Source: Streptomyces humidus (GTDB taxonomy: Bacteria > Actinomycetota > Actinomycetes > Streptomycetales > Streptomycetaceae). Taken from it: a stretch of DNA of 64,000 bases. Position numbers and translations under genes: made by a program. The stretch spans positions 62,001-126,000 of the forward strand of contig NZ_BMTL01000016.1 in assembly GCF_014649655.1 (NCBI RefSeq), written 5' to 3'. The notes under the pieces were generated by a model that saw nothing but the letters and a program-made list of their open reading frames with translations, was not told where the DNA came from and did no database searches. Every line of letters begins with the position of its first letter. Within the stretch, counting starts at the first letter, position 1. Below, piece by piece: positions 33,582 through 41,281 of this stretch.

Positions 33582-35891
33582 ATGACCACCGCCCCCTGGC
33601 GTGACCCCGCCCTGCCCGCCGCCGCCCGCGTCGACGACCTCCTCTCCCGGATGACCCTCGAGGAGAAGACCGCCCAGCTGTACGGCGTGTGGGTGGGCGC
33701 CGCGACGGACGGCGGCGGAGTCGCCCCCCACCAGCACGACATGACCGCCGGTCCCGCCGAGGACTTCGACGAGCTGATCACCCGCGGGCTCGGCCAGCTG
33801 ACCCGGCCCTTCGGCACCGCCCCGGTGGAGCCCGGCCTCGGCGCCCGGGCCCTGGCCCACGCCCAGCGGCAGATCGCCGCGGCGGGCCGCTTCGGCATCC
33901 CGGCGGTCGCCCACGAGGAGTGCCTGGCCGGCTTCACCGCCTGGCGGGCCACCGCCTACCCGGTGCCGCTGGCCTGGGGCGCCGCCTTCGACCCGGCGCT
34001 GGTGGAGGAGATGGGCCGGGCGATCGGCCGCGACCTGCGCGCGGTCGGCGTCCACCAGGGTCTGGCCCCCGTTCTGGACGTCGTCCGCGACCCGCGCTGG
34101 GGACGGGTCGAGGAGACGATCGGCGAGGACCCGTACCTGGTGGGCACGGTCGGCACGGCCTACGTGCGCGGACTCGAGTCGGCCGGGGTCGTCGCCACGC
34201 TCAAGCACTTCGCCGGGTACGCCTCCTCGGCGGGGGCCCGCAACCTGGCCCCCGTACGGGCGGGCACCCGGGAGTTCGCGGACGTGACGCTGCCCCCCTT
34301 CGAGATGGCGCTGCGCGAGGGCGGCGCCCGCTCGGTGATGGCGGCCTACACCGAGCGCGACGGGGTCCCGGCCTCCGCCGACCCCGAGCTGCTGACCCGT
34401 CTGCTGCGGGAGGAGTGGGGCTTCACCGGCACGGTCGTCGCCGACTACTTCGGCATCGGCTTCCTGCAGACCCTGCACCGGGTGGCCGGCACCCCCGCGG
34501 AGGCGGCCGGGCTCGCCCTGGCGTCGGGTGTCGACGTCGAGCTGCCCACGGTGAAGTACTACGGCGCGTCGCTGGTCGAGGCCGTCCGGGCGGGCGAGGT
34601 CGCGGAGGAGCTGGTGGACCGGGCGGCCCGCCGCGTGCTGCTCCAGAAGTGCGACCTGGGCCTGCTCGACGAGGACTGGCGGCCCGAGACCGCCGAGTCG
34701 GTCGACCTGGACACGGCGGCGAACCGCGGGCTGGCCCGCCGGCTGGCGGAGGAGTCGGTGGTGCTGCTGGACAACCCCGACGGGCTGCTCCCCCTCGCCC
34801 CCGACACCCGGATCGCGGTGGTCGGCCCGCGGGCGGCGGACGCCCTGGCGATGCTCGGCTGCTACTCCTTCCCCTCCCATGTCCTCCCCCACCACCCCGA
34901 CGTGGAGACGGGCATCGGGATCCCGACCGTGCTGGAGTCGCTGCGGGCCGAACTGCCCGACGCGAAGGTGACGTTCACGGAGGGCTGCGCGGTCTCCGAC
35001 CCGGACACGTCCGGCTTCGCCGAGGCCGTCGCGCGCACGGCGGAGGCGGACGTGTGCGTGGCCGTCCTCGGCGACCGGGCCGGACTGTTCGGCCGGGGCA
35101 CCTCGGGCGAGGGCTGCGACGTGGCCGACCTCGGTCTGCCCGGCGTCCAGGGCGAGCTGCTGGACGGGCTGGTGGCGACGGGCGTCCCGGTCGTCCTAGT
35201 CCTGCTCACCGGCCGCCCCTACGCGCTGGGCCGCTGGCACGGGCGGCTGGGAGCGGTGGTGCAGGCGTTCTTCCCCGGCGAGGAGGGCGGTCCGGCGGTG
35301 GCGGGAGTGCTGTCGGGCCGGGTCAATCCCTCGGGCCGCCTGCCGGTGAGCGTGCCGCGGGTGCCGGGCGGCCAGCCCTGGACCTACCTCCAGCCGCCGC
35401 TGGGCCTGGCGGGCGAGGTCAGCAGCCTGGACCCGACCCCGCTCTACGCCTTCGGCCACGGGCGCACGTACACGGCGTTCGCCTGGGAGGACTTCACCGG
35501 CCCCGACGCGGAGATCCCGACGGACGGCTCGTACGACCTGGCCGTCACCGTGCGCAACACCGGCGACCGGGCGGGCACGGAGGTCGTGCAGCTCTATCTG
35601 CACGACCCGGTGGCGAGCGTGACCCGTCCCGACGTCCGCCTGATCGGCTACCGCCGGCTGGAGCTGGCGGCGGGCGAGTCGGCGCGGGTCGCGTTCCGCT
35701 TCCACGCCGACCTGTCGGCGTTCACCGGCCTCGACGGCCGGCGGATCGTCGAACCAGGGGCGCTGGAGCTGCGGTTGGGGGCGTCCAGCGCGGACGTGCG
35801 GGAAGTGGCCCGGGTGCGGCTGACCGGACCGGCGCGCGAGGTGGGCGTCGAGCGGCGGCTGCACTGCGACGTGGAGGTCGCGAGCGACTGA
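33582..35891 (+). CDS. Glycoside hydrolase family 3 beta-glycosidase
   Basis: A 769-residue GH3 enzyme without a signal peptide, so probably cytoplasmic and acting on imported oligosaccharides. Domains: N-terminal barrel (LSRMTLEEKTAQL; VLDVVRDPRWGRVEETIGED; TLKHFAGYASSAGARN), nucleophile Asp in GTVVADYFGIGF, second alpha/beta domain (LLDNPDGLLPL, RTSGEGCD-like loop GTSGEGCDVADL, FFPGEEGGPAVAGVL) and C-terminal FnIII-like domain from about residue 650. The KHFAGY..SAGARN region resembles beta-xylosidases/beta-glucosidases of the BxlA type; specificity is not certain. The ATG at 33582 has AGGAG six bases upstream. It is divergent from its likely LacI repressor. Confidence 0.92.
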   Translation: MTTAPWRDPALPAAARVDDLLSRMTLEEKTAQLYGVWVGAATDGGGVAPHQHDMTAGPAEDFDELITRGLGQLTRPFGTAPVEPGLGARALAHAQRQIAAAGRFGIPAVAHEECLAGFTAWRATAYPVPLAWGAAFDPALVEEMGRAIGRDLRAVGVHQGLAPVLDVVRDPRWGRVEETIGEDPYLVGTVGTAYVRGLESAGVVATLKHFAGYASSAGARNLAPVRAGTREFADVTLPPFEMALREGGARSVMAAYTERDGVPASADPELLTRLLREEWGFTGTVVADYFGIGFLQTLHRVAGTPAEAAGLALASGVDVELPTVKYYGASLVEAVRAGEVAEELVDRAARRVLLQKCDLGLLDEDWRPETAESVDLDTAANRGLARRLAEESVVLLDNPDGLLPLAPDTRIAVVGPRAADALAMLGCYSFPSHVLPHHPDVETGIGIPTVLESLRAELPDAKVTFTEGCAVSDPDTSGFAEAVARTAEADVCVAVLGDRAGLFGRGTSGEGCDVADLGLPGVQGELLDGLVATGVPVVLVLLTGRPYALGRWHGRLGAVVQAFFPGEEGGPAVAGVLSGRVNPSGRLPVSVPRVPGGQPWTYLQPPLGLAGEVSSLDPTPLYAFGHGRTYTAFAWEDFTGPDAEIPTDGSYDLAVTVRNTGDRAGTEVVQLYLHDPVASVTRPDVRLIGYRRLELAAGESARVAFRFHADLSAFTGLDGRRIVEPGALELRLGASSADVREVARVRLTGPAREVGVERRLHCDVEVASD

Positions 35892-35904
35892 GCTGCGGCT
35901 GAGG

Positions 35905-35979
35905 GGGCCCGTACGGGAGAGGGACCCGTACGGGCCGGGGGACCCGTACGGGCCGGGGGACCCGTACGGGCCGGGGGCA
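35905..35979. repeat. Four CCCGTACGGG palindromes in tandem
   Basis: The 10-bp palindrome CCCGTACGGG occurs at 35909, 35926, 35943 and 35961, spaced 17, 17 and 18 bases apart, in the spacer after the GH3 stop. It may act as a transcription end or decoy site, or be slippage-derived. Confidence 0.85.
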
Positions 35980-36042
35980 TGCGGGAGAAGTCGTGTCGAA
36001 GATATGAATAAGATATGAAGCCCATTCGGAGAAGGGCTTCAG

Positions 36043-37050
36043 GTGAGTCAACCGCCGCGTGGCGCCTGCCCGTTGTGCGGCGCGCACAGGGCCGCGGACG
36101 GCGCCCCCGCATGTGTCTGCGCCCGGCTCGCGTCCGACGCCCACCGCAGCGACCGCACGGCACAGGCGGCCGCCGCCGAGGACTTCGATCCGGTGCGGAT
36201 CCGGCCGTTCGTCGTGCTCGAAGACGACGGGGATCCGCAGGACGGCGCACATCTCGACGCCCATCCCGACGCGCGTCCCGAGAGCCCGGCCGACCCCGGC
36301 CCCGCCCCCGCGCCGGCGACGTCACCGGCCCCCGGCGAGCCTCCGTACGCCCGGGACGCCGACGGGCCGGTCGAGTCGGACGGGCCGGGCGAGTCAGGCG
36401 GGGCCGACGACGCAGGCGACACAGAGGAAGACGGTGGGTCCGAGGGGCCGGACGCTCCTGACGCGGCGCACCCCGGCCGACGGCTGGGCCGGGTACGGCT
36501 GCTGGTTCTCACAGGCGTCCTCGGAACCGCCGTGACCGCGGCCGTGCTCGTCGCGCTCTTCGTGTCCGGCGGCCCCGCGCGGGACGGTTCCTTGAGCGAG
36601 GGGGTCCGGGCGCCCGTGCCCGACGTGACGTCCGAGGACGTCACGACGGCCGGACGGCCGTCCGCCCAGGTCTCCCCGACCCAGCCGTCGCCGACCGCCT
36701 CCCGCTCCACCGGCCCGTCGGCTTCCGCCTCGGCGAGCCCCTCCCGGTCCGCCGAGCCGTCCCCGACGGCGTCCGCCGGCGCGACCGGCACCGCGCCCCC
36801 CGACCCCGGTCCGACGGGGACCGAGCCCCCGGTCCTCCGCCTGGGCGACACCGGCCCCGAGGTCACCGAACTCCAGGCGCGCCTGAGTCAGATCGGCTAC
36901 TACACCGGTGCGGTCGACGGCGTCTACAGCCGCCAGGTCGCGGCCGCGGTGGGCACGTACCAGTTCACCCGGGTCATCCTCCAGGACGAGTCCGGCGTCT
37001 ACGGCGCCGCCACCCGGGCCTCCCTGGAAGCGGAGACGGACGAGCCCTGA
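36043..37050 (+). CDS. Membrane protein with peptidoglycan-binding domain and N-terminal CxxC motif
   Basis: A 335-residue protein. The N-terminus has a small Cys cluster (CPLCGAHR, then CVCARL) like a zinc ribbon. An acidic, Pro/Asp-rich region follows. One membrane helix at about residues 150-175 (LLVLTGVLGTAVTAAVLVALFV) leads to a Ser/Thr/Pro-rich outer linker. The last 70 residues match a PGRP-type peptidoglycan-binding domain (LRLGDTGPEVTELQARLSQIGYY, AVDGVYSRQVAAAVGTYQ). This implies a cytoplasmic metal-binding end and an outer wall-binding end. Start GTG at 36043 has GAAGGG upstream. The role is unknown; wall anchoring or sensing is inference. Confidence 0.82.
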   Translation: MSQPPRGACPLCGAHRAADGAPACVCARLASDAHRSDRTAQAAAAEDFDPVRIRPFVVLEDDGDPQDGAHLDAHPDARPESPADPGPAPAPATSPAPGEPPYARDADGPVESDGPGESGGADDAGDTEEDGGSEGPDAPDAAHPGRRLGRVRLLVLTGVLGTAVTAAVLVALFVSGGPARDGSLSEGVRAPVPDVTSEDVTTAGRPSAQVSPTQPSPTASRSTGPSASASASPSRSAEPSPTASAGATGTAPPDPGPTGTEPPVLRLGDTGPEVTELQARLSQIGYYTGAVDGVYSRQVAAAVGTYQFTRVILQDESGVYGAATRASLEAETDEP

Positions 37051-37110
37051 CCGCCGGGCGCCCGGCCGGTGGGTCGCCGCCCGCGCCCGGTCGGGACTCG
37101 CCCGTCGCCG

Positions 37111-37374
37111 TCAGCCCTCGTCCGCCACCGGCTCGAACCGCCACCGGTGCACCGCCCGGGTCACCAGATCCCTTTCGGGCTCGGGCAGTTCGGGGATGCC
37201 GGCGTCGTCGTACCCGGCGTCCCACCAGGTGATCACCAGCACCCGGTCCTGCGGGGCCCGGAAGGTCTCCCGGCGCAGCGGCCGCGGCGTCAGCTCCTGC
37301 GCCCGCGCCCACGCCAGCAGTTCCCCGCCCCGCCCGGCGGCCGCCCGGGCCTCCCACATCAGCGCGACGCTCAC
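37111..37374 (-). CDS. Small protein of unknown function downstream of tsaD
   Basis: An 87-residue protein starting at GTG 37374, 11 bases after the tsaD stop and so probably in the tsaB-rimI-tsaD operon. It reads VSVALMWEARAAAGRGGELL and continues with WARAQELTPRPLRRETF and DRVLVITWWDAG. The pattern of strand-helix-strand and the opening VALMWEARA suggests a ferredoxin-like (ABM-type) small domain. I do not recognise the family. The longer frame to 37452 runs into tsaD and is unlikely. Confidence 0.6.
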   Translation of the reverse strand: MSVALMWEARAAAGRGGELLAWARAQELTPRPLRRETFRAPQDRVLVITWWDAGYDDAGIPELPEPERDLVTRAVHRWRFEPVADEG

Positions 37375-37384
37375 GACGTGATCC

Positions 37385-38482
37385 TCATGAGTACAGGTTG
37401 TCCTTGGCGGTCTCGTGCACATGGTCGTGGTCGTGCGGGCGACCCGGCACATGCGGCTCGGTCACCGGCAGCGAGGAGTCGGCCGACAGGTCCCAGCTCG
37501 ACGCGGCGCGCCCCCGGGCCACCATCTCCGCGCCCAGCGCCGCCACCATCGCGCCGTTGTCCGTGCACAGCTTGGGGCGCGGCACGCGCAGCCGGATCCC
37601 GGCCGCCTCGCAGCGCTCCTGGGCGAGGGCCCGCAGCCGGGAGTTGGCGGCCACGCCGCCGCCGATCATCAGATGGTCGACGCCCTCGTCCTTGCAGGCC
37701 CGCACGGCCTTGCGGGTCAGGACGTCCACGACCGCCTCCTGGAAGGAGGCCGCCACGTCCCGCACCGGCACCTCCTCGCCCGCCGTCCGCTTCGCCTCGA
37801 TCCAGCGGGCGACCGACGTCTTCAGCCCGGAGAAGGAGAAGTCGTACACCGGGTCGCGCGGGCCGGTGAGGCCGCGCGGGAACGCGATGGCCTTCGGGTC
37901 TCCCTCGCGCGCGTAGCGGTCGATGACCGGGCCTCCCGGGAAGCCCAGGTTCAGCACCCGGGCGATCTTGTCGAAGGCCTCGCCCGCCGCGTCGTCGATG
38001 GTCGCGCCCATGGGACGGACGTCGGCGGTGATGTCGGTGGACAGCAGCAGGGAGGAGTGGCCGCCGGACACCAGCAGGGCCATCGTCGGCTCGGGCAGGG
38101 CGCCGTGCTCCAGCTGGTCCACGCAGATGTGCGAGGCGAGGTGGTTCACGCCGTAGAGGGGCTTGCCGAGGGCGTAGGCGTAGGTCTTCGCCGCCGAGAC
38201 GCCGACCAGCAGCGCGCCGGCGAGGCCGGGACCGGCCGTGACCGCGATGCCGTCGAGGTCCTTCGGGCTCACCCCCGCTTCCTTCAGCGCCCGGTCGATG
38301 GTCGGGACCATCGCCTCCAGGTGGGCCCGGGAGGCCACCTCGGGCACGACCCCGCCGAAGCGGGCGTGCTCGTCGACGCTGGAGGCGATCGCGTCCGCCA
38401 GCAGGGTCGTGCCGCGCACGACGCCGACGCCGGTCTCGTCGCAGGAGGTCTCGATCCCCAGTACGAGGGGTTCGTCAGCCAT
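37385..38482 (-). CDS. tsaD: tRNA N6-adenosine threonylcarbamoyltransferase TsaD
   Basis: A 365-residue ASKHA-fold protein that transfers the threonylcarbamoyl group to A37 of ANN-decoding tRNAs, with TsaB and TsaE. Motifs: LGIETSCDETGVGVV, the metal-binding histidines in GVNHLASHICVDQ, VSGGHSSLLL, DDAAGEAFDKIARVLNLGFPGGP and GGGVAANSRLRALA. It ends in a His/Asp-rich tail (PHDHDHVHE), an actinobacterial variation. Its ATG overlaps the end of rimI by eight bases. Confidence 0.97.
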   Translation of the reverse strand: MADEPLVLGIETSCDETGVGVVRGTTLLADAIASSVDEHARFGGVVPEVASRAHLEAMVPTIDRALKEAGVSPKDLDGIAVTAGPGLAGALLVGVSAAKTYAYALGKPLYGVNHLASHICVDQLEHGALPEPTMALLVSGGHSSLLLSTDITADVRPMGATIDDAAGEAFDKIARVLNLGFPGGPVIDRYAREGDPKAIAFPRGLTGPRDPVYDFSFSGLKTSVARWIEAKRTAGEEVPVRDVAASFQEAVVDVLTRKAVRACKDEGVDHLMIGGGVAANSRLRALAQERCEAAGIRLRVPRPKLCTDNGAMVAALGAEMVARGRAASSWDLSADSSLPVTEPHVPGRPHDHDHVHETAKDNLYS

Positions 38483-39029
38483 TGGTCTCGGTTCCTTGTG
38501 TTCCGGCTACGGATGTCGTCGGGTCGGTCAGGCGCATCACCAGGGCGTCCACGTTCCCCGGCTGGTAGTAGCCGCGGCGGAAGCCGATGGCCTCGAAGCC
38601 GAAGCGCTCGTAGAGCTTCTGGGCGCGGATGTTGTCGATCCGGCACTCCAGCATGACCTCGGCGCACTCGAACGCGGTCGCCGCGCGCAGCAGTTCCGTC
38701 AGCAGCCGGCCGCCGAGGCCGGTGCCCCAGTGGTCGCGGGCGACGGCGATGGTCTGGACGTCGGCGAGGTCCCCGGCTGCGGCCAGACCGGCGTACCCGA
38801 CGATCCGCTCGCGGGCGCTCTCGTCGCCGTCGTCGTGCCGGTCGACGGCGACGAGGTACCGGCGGGTCGCCTCGGGGCCGCGGGCGTGGGCCAGGTCGGA
38901 CCAGAACATGCCGCGCGACCAGGCGTCCTCGGGGAAGAGGTCCTTCTCGAGTTCCAGCACGGGCTCGATGTCCCACCAGCGCATCTCGCGCAGCACGGGC
39001 TGCCCGGGCGGGTCGACGGTCTCGGTCAC
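38475..39029 (-). CDS. rimI: Ribosomal protein S18-alanine N-acetyltransferase RimI
   Basis: A 184-residue GNAT acetyltransferase. MRWWDIEPVLELEKDLFPEDAWS matches the RimI N-terminus. The acetyl-CoA site is IAVARDHWGTGLGGRLL, followed by MLECRIDNIRAQKLYERFGFE. It acetylates the N-terminal Ala of S18, and possibly EF-Tu-type substrates in some species. The GTG start at 39029 overlaps the tsaB stop by four bases, and the gene's 3' end overlaps tsaD. The three genes are thus translationally linked. Confidence 0.92.
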   Translation of the reverse strand: MTETVDPPGQPVLREMRWWDIEPVLELEKDLFPEDAWSRGMFWSDLAHARGPEATRRYLVAVDRHDDGDESARERIVGYAGLAAAGDLADVQTIAVARDHWGTGLGGRLLTELLRAATAFECAEVMLECRIDNIRAQKLYERFGFEAIGFRRGYYQPGNVDALVMRLTDPTTSVAGTQGTETNG

Positions 39030-39679
39030 TTGGGGGTGACCACCTTGTAGTTCTTCGGCACCTGGGCGTCCGGCCGGCGCAGATACAGCGGGCGCGGGGC
39101 CGCGAGCTCCTCGCCCGCGGCCAGCCGCTCGGCGGCGAGACCCGCGAGCGCCGCGGCGGAGACGTGCTCGGGTTCACGCACGTCCGGGAAGGCGTCCGGG
39201 TACAGCAGGGCGCCCGCGCCGACGGCGGGCAGCCCCGCCACCTCGTCGGCGATGTCGGCGGGCCGGTCCACGGCGGGGTCCGAGAGCCGTGTCCGGGGGT
39301 CGGCGTAGCGGGCCCAGTAGACCTCCTTGCGGCGGGCGTCGGTCGCCACGACGAAGGGTCCTGCCAGGTCGGACGCGTACGCGAGCCCGTCGAGCGTGCA
39401 CAGGCCGTACACGGGGACGCCGAGCGCGAGCCCGAAGGTGTCGGCGGTCATCAGGCCGACGCGCAGCCCGGTGTAGGGGCCGGGGCCGACTCCGACGACG
39501 ATCCCGGTGACGGCGTCGAGCCGGAGCCCGGCCCCGGCGAGCAGCCGGTCGACGGCAGGCAGCAGCAGCTCACCGTGCCGGCGCGCGTCCACCTGGGCGG
39601 AGGAGGCGACGACGTCCGTGCCGTCGTGCAGCGCGACGGTGACGGCGGGGGTGGCGGTATCCAGAGCGAGCAAGAGCAC
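39026..39679 (-). CDS. tsaB: t6A biosynthesis protein TsaB
   Basis: A 217-residue TsaD paralogue without the metal-binding histidines. LLLALDTATPAVTVALHD begins the ASKHA fold, followed by GIVVGVGPGPYTGLRVGL, DARRKEVYWARY and the C-terminal RPLYLRRPDAQ. It is a scaffold for TsaD/TsaE in the threonylcarbamoyl-transfer complex. It is first gene of tsaB-rimI-tsaD. The GTG at 39679 is the only start at the family N-terminus. Confidence 0.95.
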   Translation of the reverse strand: MLLLALDTATPAVTVALHDGTDVVASSAQVDARRHGELLLPAVDRLLAGAGLRLDAVTGIVVGVGPGPYTGLRVGLMTADTFGLALGVPVYGLCTLDGLAYASDLAGPFVVATDARRKEVYWARYADPRTRLSDPAVDRPADIADEVAGLPAVGAGALLYPDAFPDVREPEHVSAAALAGLAAERLAAGEELAAPRPLYLRRPDAQVPKNYKVVTPK

Positions 39680-39790
39680 GCAAACAGCCTACGGCTCCCG
39701 TGCCCCGGAAACGGCCGAGCCGGCCGAACGCCCGATCACTGCTAACGTCACCGCGAAACGTGACGTACGGGACAGAAGGGACGGTCGGCG

Positions 39791-40336
39791 ATGCCCAGCA
39801 ACAGCTCGACGTTCGTGGCCGGCCTCACCGCGGCGGCCCTGGCGACGGTCGGGTTCCTCGCCTTCCAGGCCTCGGCGAGCGCGCCCGCCGATCTGGACGT
39901 GCGGGGAAGCGGCGGGGCCCCGGCGAAGAAGGCTCCCGGGGACCGGCGGACTCCGGCCGCGCTGCCCGCCGACTCGGGCACGGGCCGGCGGGTGGTCTAC
40001 TCCCTGGACGCCGACCGGGTCTGGCTGGTCGGGCCGAACGACGTGGTCACGCGCACGTTCAAGGTCGCGCCGGGCAGCGTGGACCCGCGCCCGGGCAGCT
40101 ATGTCGTCACCTCCCGCTCGGGCGCCGTCACCGGCACCGACGGCACCCCCGTCGAGCACGTCGTGCGCTTCACCACCGTGCAGGACACGACGATCGGCTT
40201 CAGCGCGGCGCTGGACGGCTCGATGCCGGAGCCCGACCCGACGATGAAGACGGGGGGCATCCGGGAGACCGTCGCGGACGGCGCCGCCATGTGGACGTTC
40301 GCGACGATCGGACGAGGGGTCGTCGTGGTCCCCTGA
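39791..40336 (+). CDS. Exported YkuD-like protein lacking the catalytic Cys
   Basis: A 181-residue protein with an N-terminal export segment (TFVAGLTAAALATVGFLAFQ). The rest resembles the catalytic domain of L,D-transpeptidases: RVVYSLDADRVWLVGPNDVVTR (strand start), TIGFSAALDGSMPEP and GGIRETVADGAAMW followed by TFATIGRGVVVVP. In active enzymes the segment before IR is SHGC; here it reads MKTGG, so the nucleophilic Cys and the His are absent. I infer a degenerate, non-catalytic wall protein. The similarity is by eye and needs a profile search. ATG at 39791. Confidence 0.7.
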   Translation: MPSNSSTFVAGLTAAALATVGFLAFQASASAPADLDVRGSGGAPAKKAPGDRRTPAALPADSGTGRRVVYSLDADRVWLVGPNDVVTRTFKVAPGSVDPRPGSYVVTSRSGAVTGTDGTPVEHVVRFTTVQDTTIGFSAALDGSMPEPDPTMKTGGIRETVADGAAMWTFATIGRGVVVVP

Positions 40337-40400
40337 GCCGAGCCCTCTGAGTCTCCTGGTCCGTCAGGTCTCTCGGGTCCGTCAGGCTTGCGTGGACGGT

Positions 40401-40574
40401 TCAGGCGGCCCTGCGGTGTTCGGCCGGGGTTCTCGCCGGCGTCGCAGGATCGGGCGGCCGCGGCGGCGTCGAGACGGCTTTCGCGGCCGCGCAGGAGGCC
40501 AGCAGGTCGCGCATCGACACACCGGCGAGCGGAGACGGCGGCGAGGGCCGGGGCGTGGGCTCGGGGACCGGCAT
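40401..40574 (-). CDS. 57-residue small protein, unrecognised
   Basis: A short gene starting ATG at 40574 with a strong ribosome site (GCAGGAGGCG, six bases before the start) and stopping at TGA 40401-40403. The protein has a Pro-rich N-terminus (MPVPEPTPRPSPPSPL), a central amphipathic segment MRDLLASCAAAKAVSTPP with one Cys, and a Pro/Arg-rich tail. No signal peptide or membrane helix is seen. A perfect 22-bp palindrome lies 29 bases upstream. I do not know the function; I have a vague memory of similar small proteins in other Streptomyces genomes. Confidence 0.65.
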   Translation of the reverse strand: MPVPEPTPRPSPPSPLAGVSMRDLLASCAAAKAVSTPPRPPDPATPARTPAEHRRAA

Positions 40575-40602
40575 GAACGCCTCCTGCGGTTCGGGGGCGG
40601 GC

Positions 40603-40624
40603 GTGGTTAGGTAGACCTAACCAC
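40603..40624. promoter_or_regulatory. Perfect 22-bp palindrome upstream of the small gene
   Basis: GTGGTTAGGT - AG - ACCTAACCAC: two perfect 10-base arms with a two-base centre. The TTAGGT/ACCTAA half-sites recall actinobacterial iron boxes, but the spacing is too short (2 rather than 7). It is a probable operator of an unknown repressor. Confidence 0.8.
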
Positions 40625-40685
40625 GAGCTCGATACCATGTGACCACGGAGAAGACACCGGACGCAACATCTTGCCGACGTCCTGT

Positions 40686-40743
40686 CGGAACATTCACGAG
40701 GCGGCGCACGGGGGTCCGGGCGGCTTCGCTCGTGAACGTTCCG
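40686..40743 (-). terminator. Long inverted repeat after tsaE
   Basis: CGGAACATTCACGAG (40686-40700) and CTCGTGAACGTTCCG (40729-40743) pair over 15 bases with one mismatch, starting five bases past the tsaE stop. It probably ends the acpS-tsaE transcript. Confidence 0.7.
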
Positions 40744-40747
40744 GAGG

Positions 40748-41281
40748 TCAGGCCGCCAGCACGCCGAGATCCGCGGCGGCCCACCGCGGCCCGAGACCCG
40801 TCACCGTCACCCGGCGCACCTCGTCGGAGGTCTCGCCGACGGCCCGGTGGATGCGGATGTGCAGGCGGTCGTCGGTCAGCTCCTCGACCTTGCCCTCGCC
40901 CCACTCCACGACGATCACCGAGTCCGGCAGCGAGACGTCGAGGTCGAGGTCCTCCATCTCGTCGAGCCCGCCGCCCAGGCGGTACGCGTCGACGTGGACG
41001 AGCGGCGGTCCGCCGGCGAGCGAGGGGTGCACACGGGCGATCACGAACGTCGGCGAGGTGACCGCGCCCCGGACCCCGAGCCCTTCCCCGAGCCCGCGGG
41101 CGAGCGTCGTCTTGCCCGCCCCGAGCTCTCCGCTGAGCATCACGAGATCGCCGGCGCGCAACAGCCGGGCCAGCCGACGGCCCATGTCCCCCATCGCCTC
41201 GGGGGAGTCCACGACGATGTCCACGCGGTTGTCCGCCGCCCCGGGCTCAGCCGGGCTGTGCGGTGCTGCTGGTGCTTCCAT
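40748..41281 (-). CDS. tsaE: tRNA threonylcarbamoyladenosine biosynthesis ATPase TsaE
   Basis: A 177-residue P-loop ATPase of the TsaE family: SGELGAGKTTLARGLGEGLG (Walker A), VTSPTFVIARVHP, LVHVDAYRLGG and VIVVEWGEGKVEEL. It drives cycles of the TsaB-TsaD t6A complex. The start (ATG 41281) lies inside the preceding hydrolase gene, an overlap of 35 bases. It is last gene of the nnrE-alr-hydrolase-tsaE run. Confidence 0.95.
   Translation of the reverse strand: MEAPAAPHSPAEPGAADNRVDIVVDSPEAMGDMGRRLARLLRAGDLVMLSGELGAGKTTLARGLGEGLGVRGAVTSPTFVIARVHPSLAGGPPLVHVDAYRLGGGLDEMEDLDLDVSLPDSVIVVEWGEGKVEELTDDRLHIRIHRAVGETSDEVRRVTVTGLGPRWAAADLGVLAA

Noticed and set aside
40603..40624. Classical iron box
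   Set aside because: The TTAGGT/ACCTAA halves are right, but their spacing (2 bases) does not fit the 19-bp IdeR/DmdR consensus.
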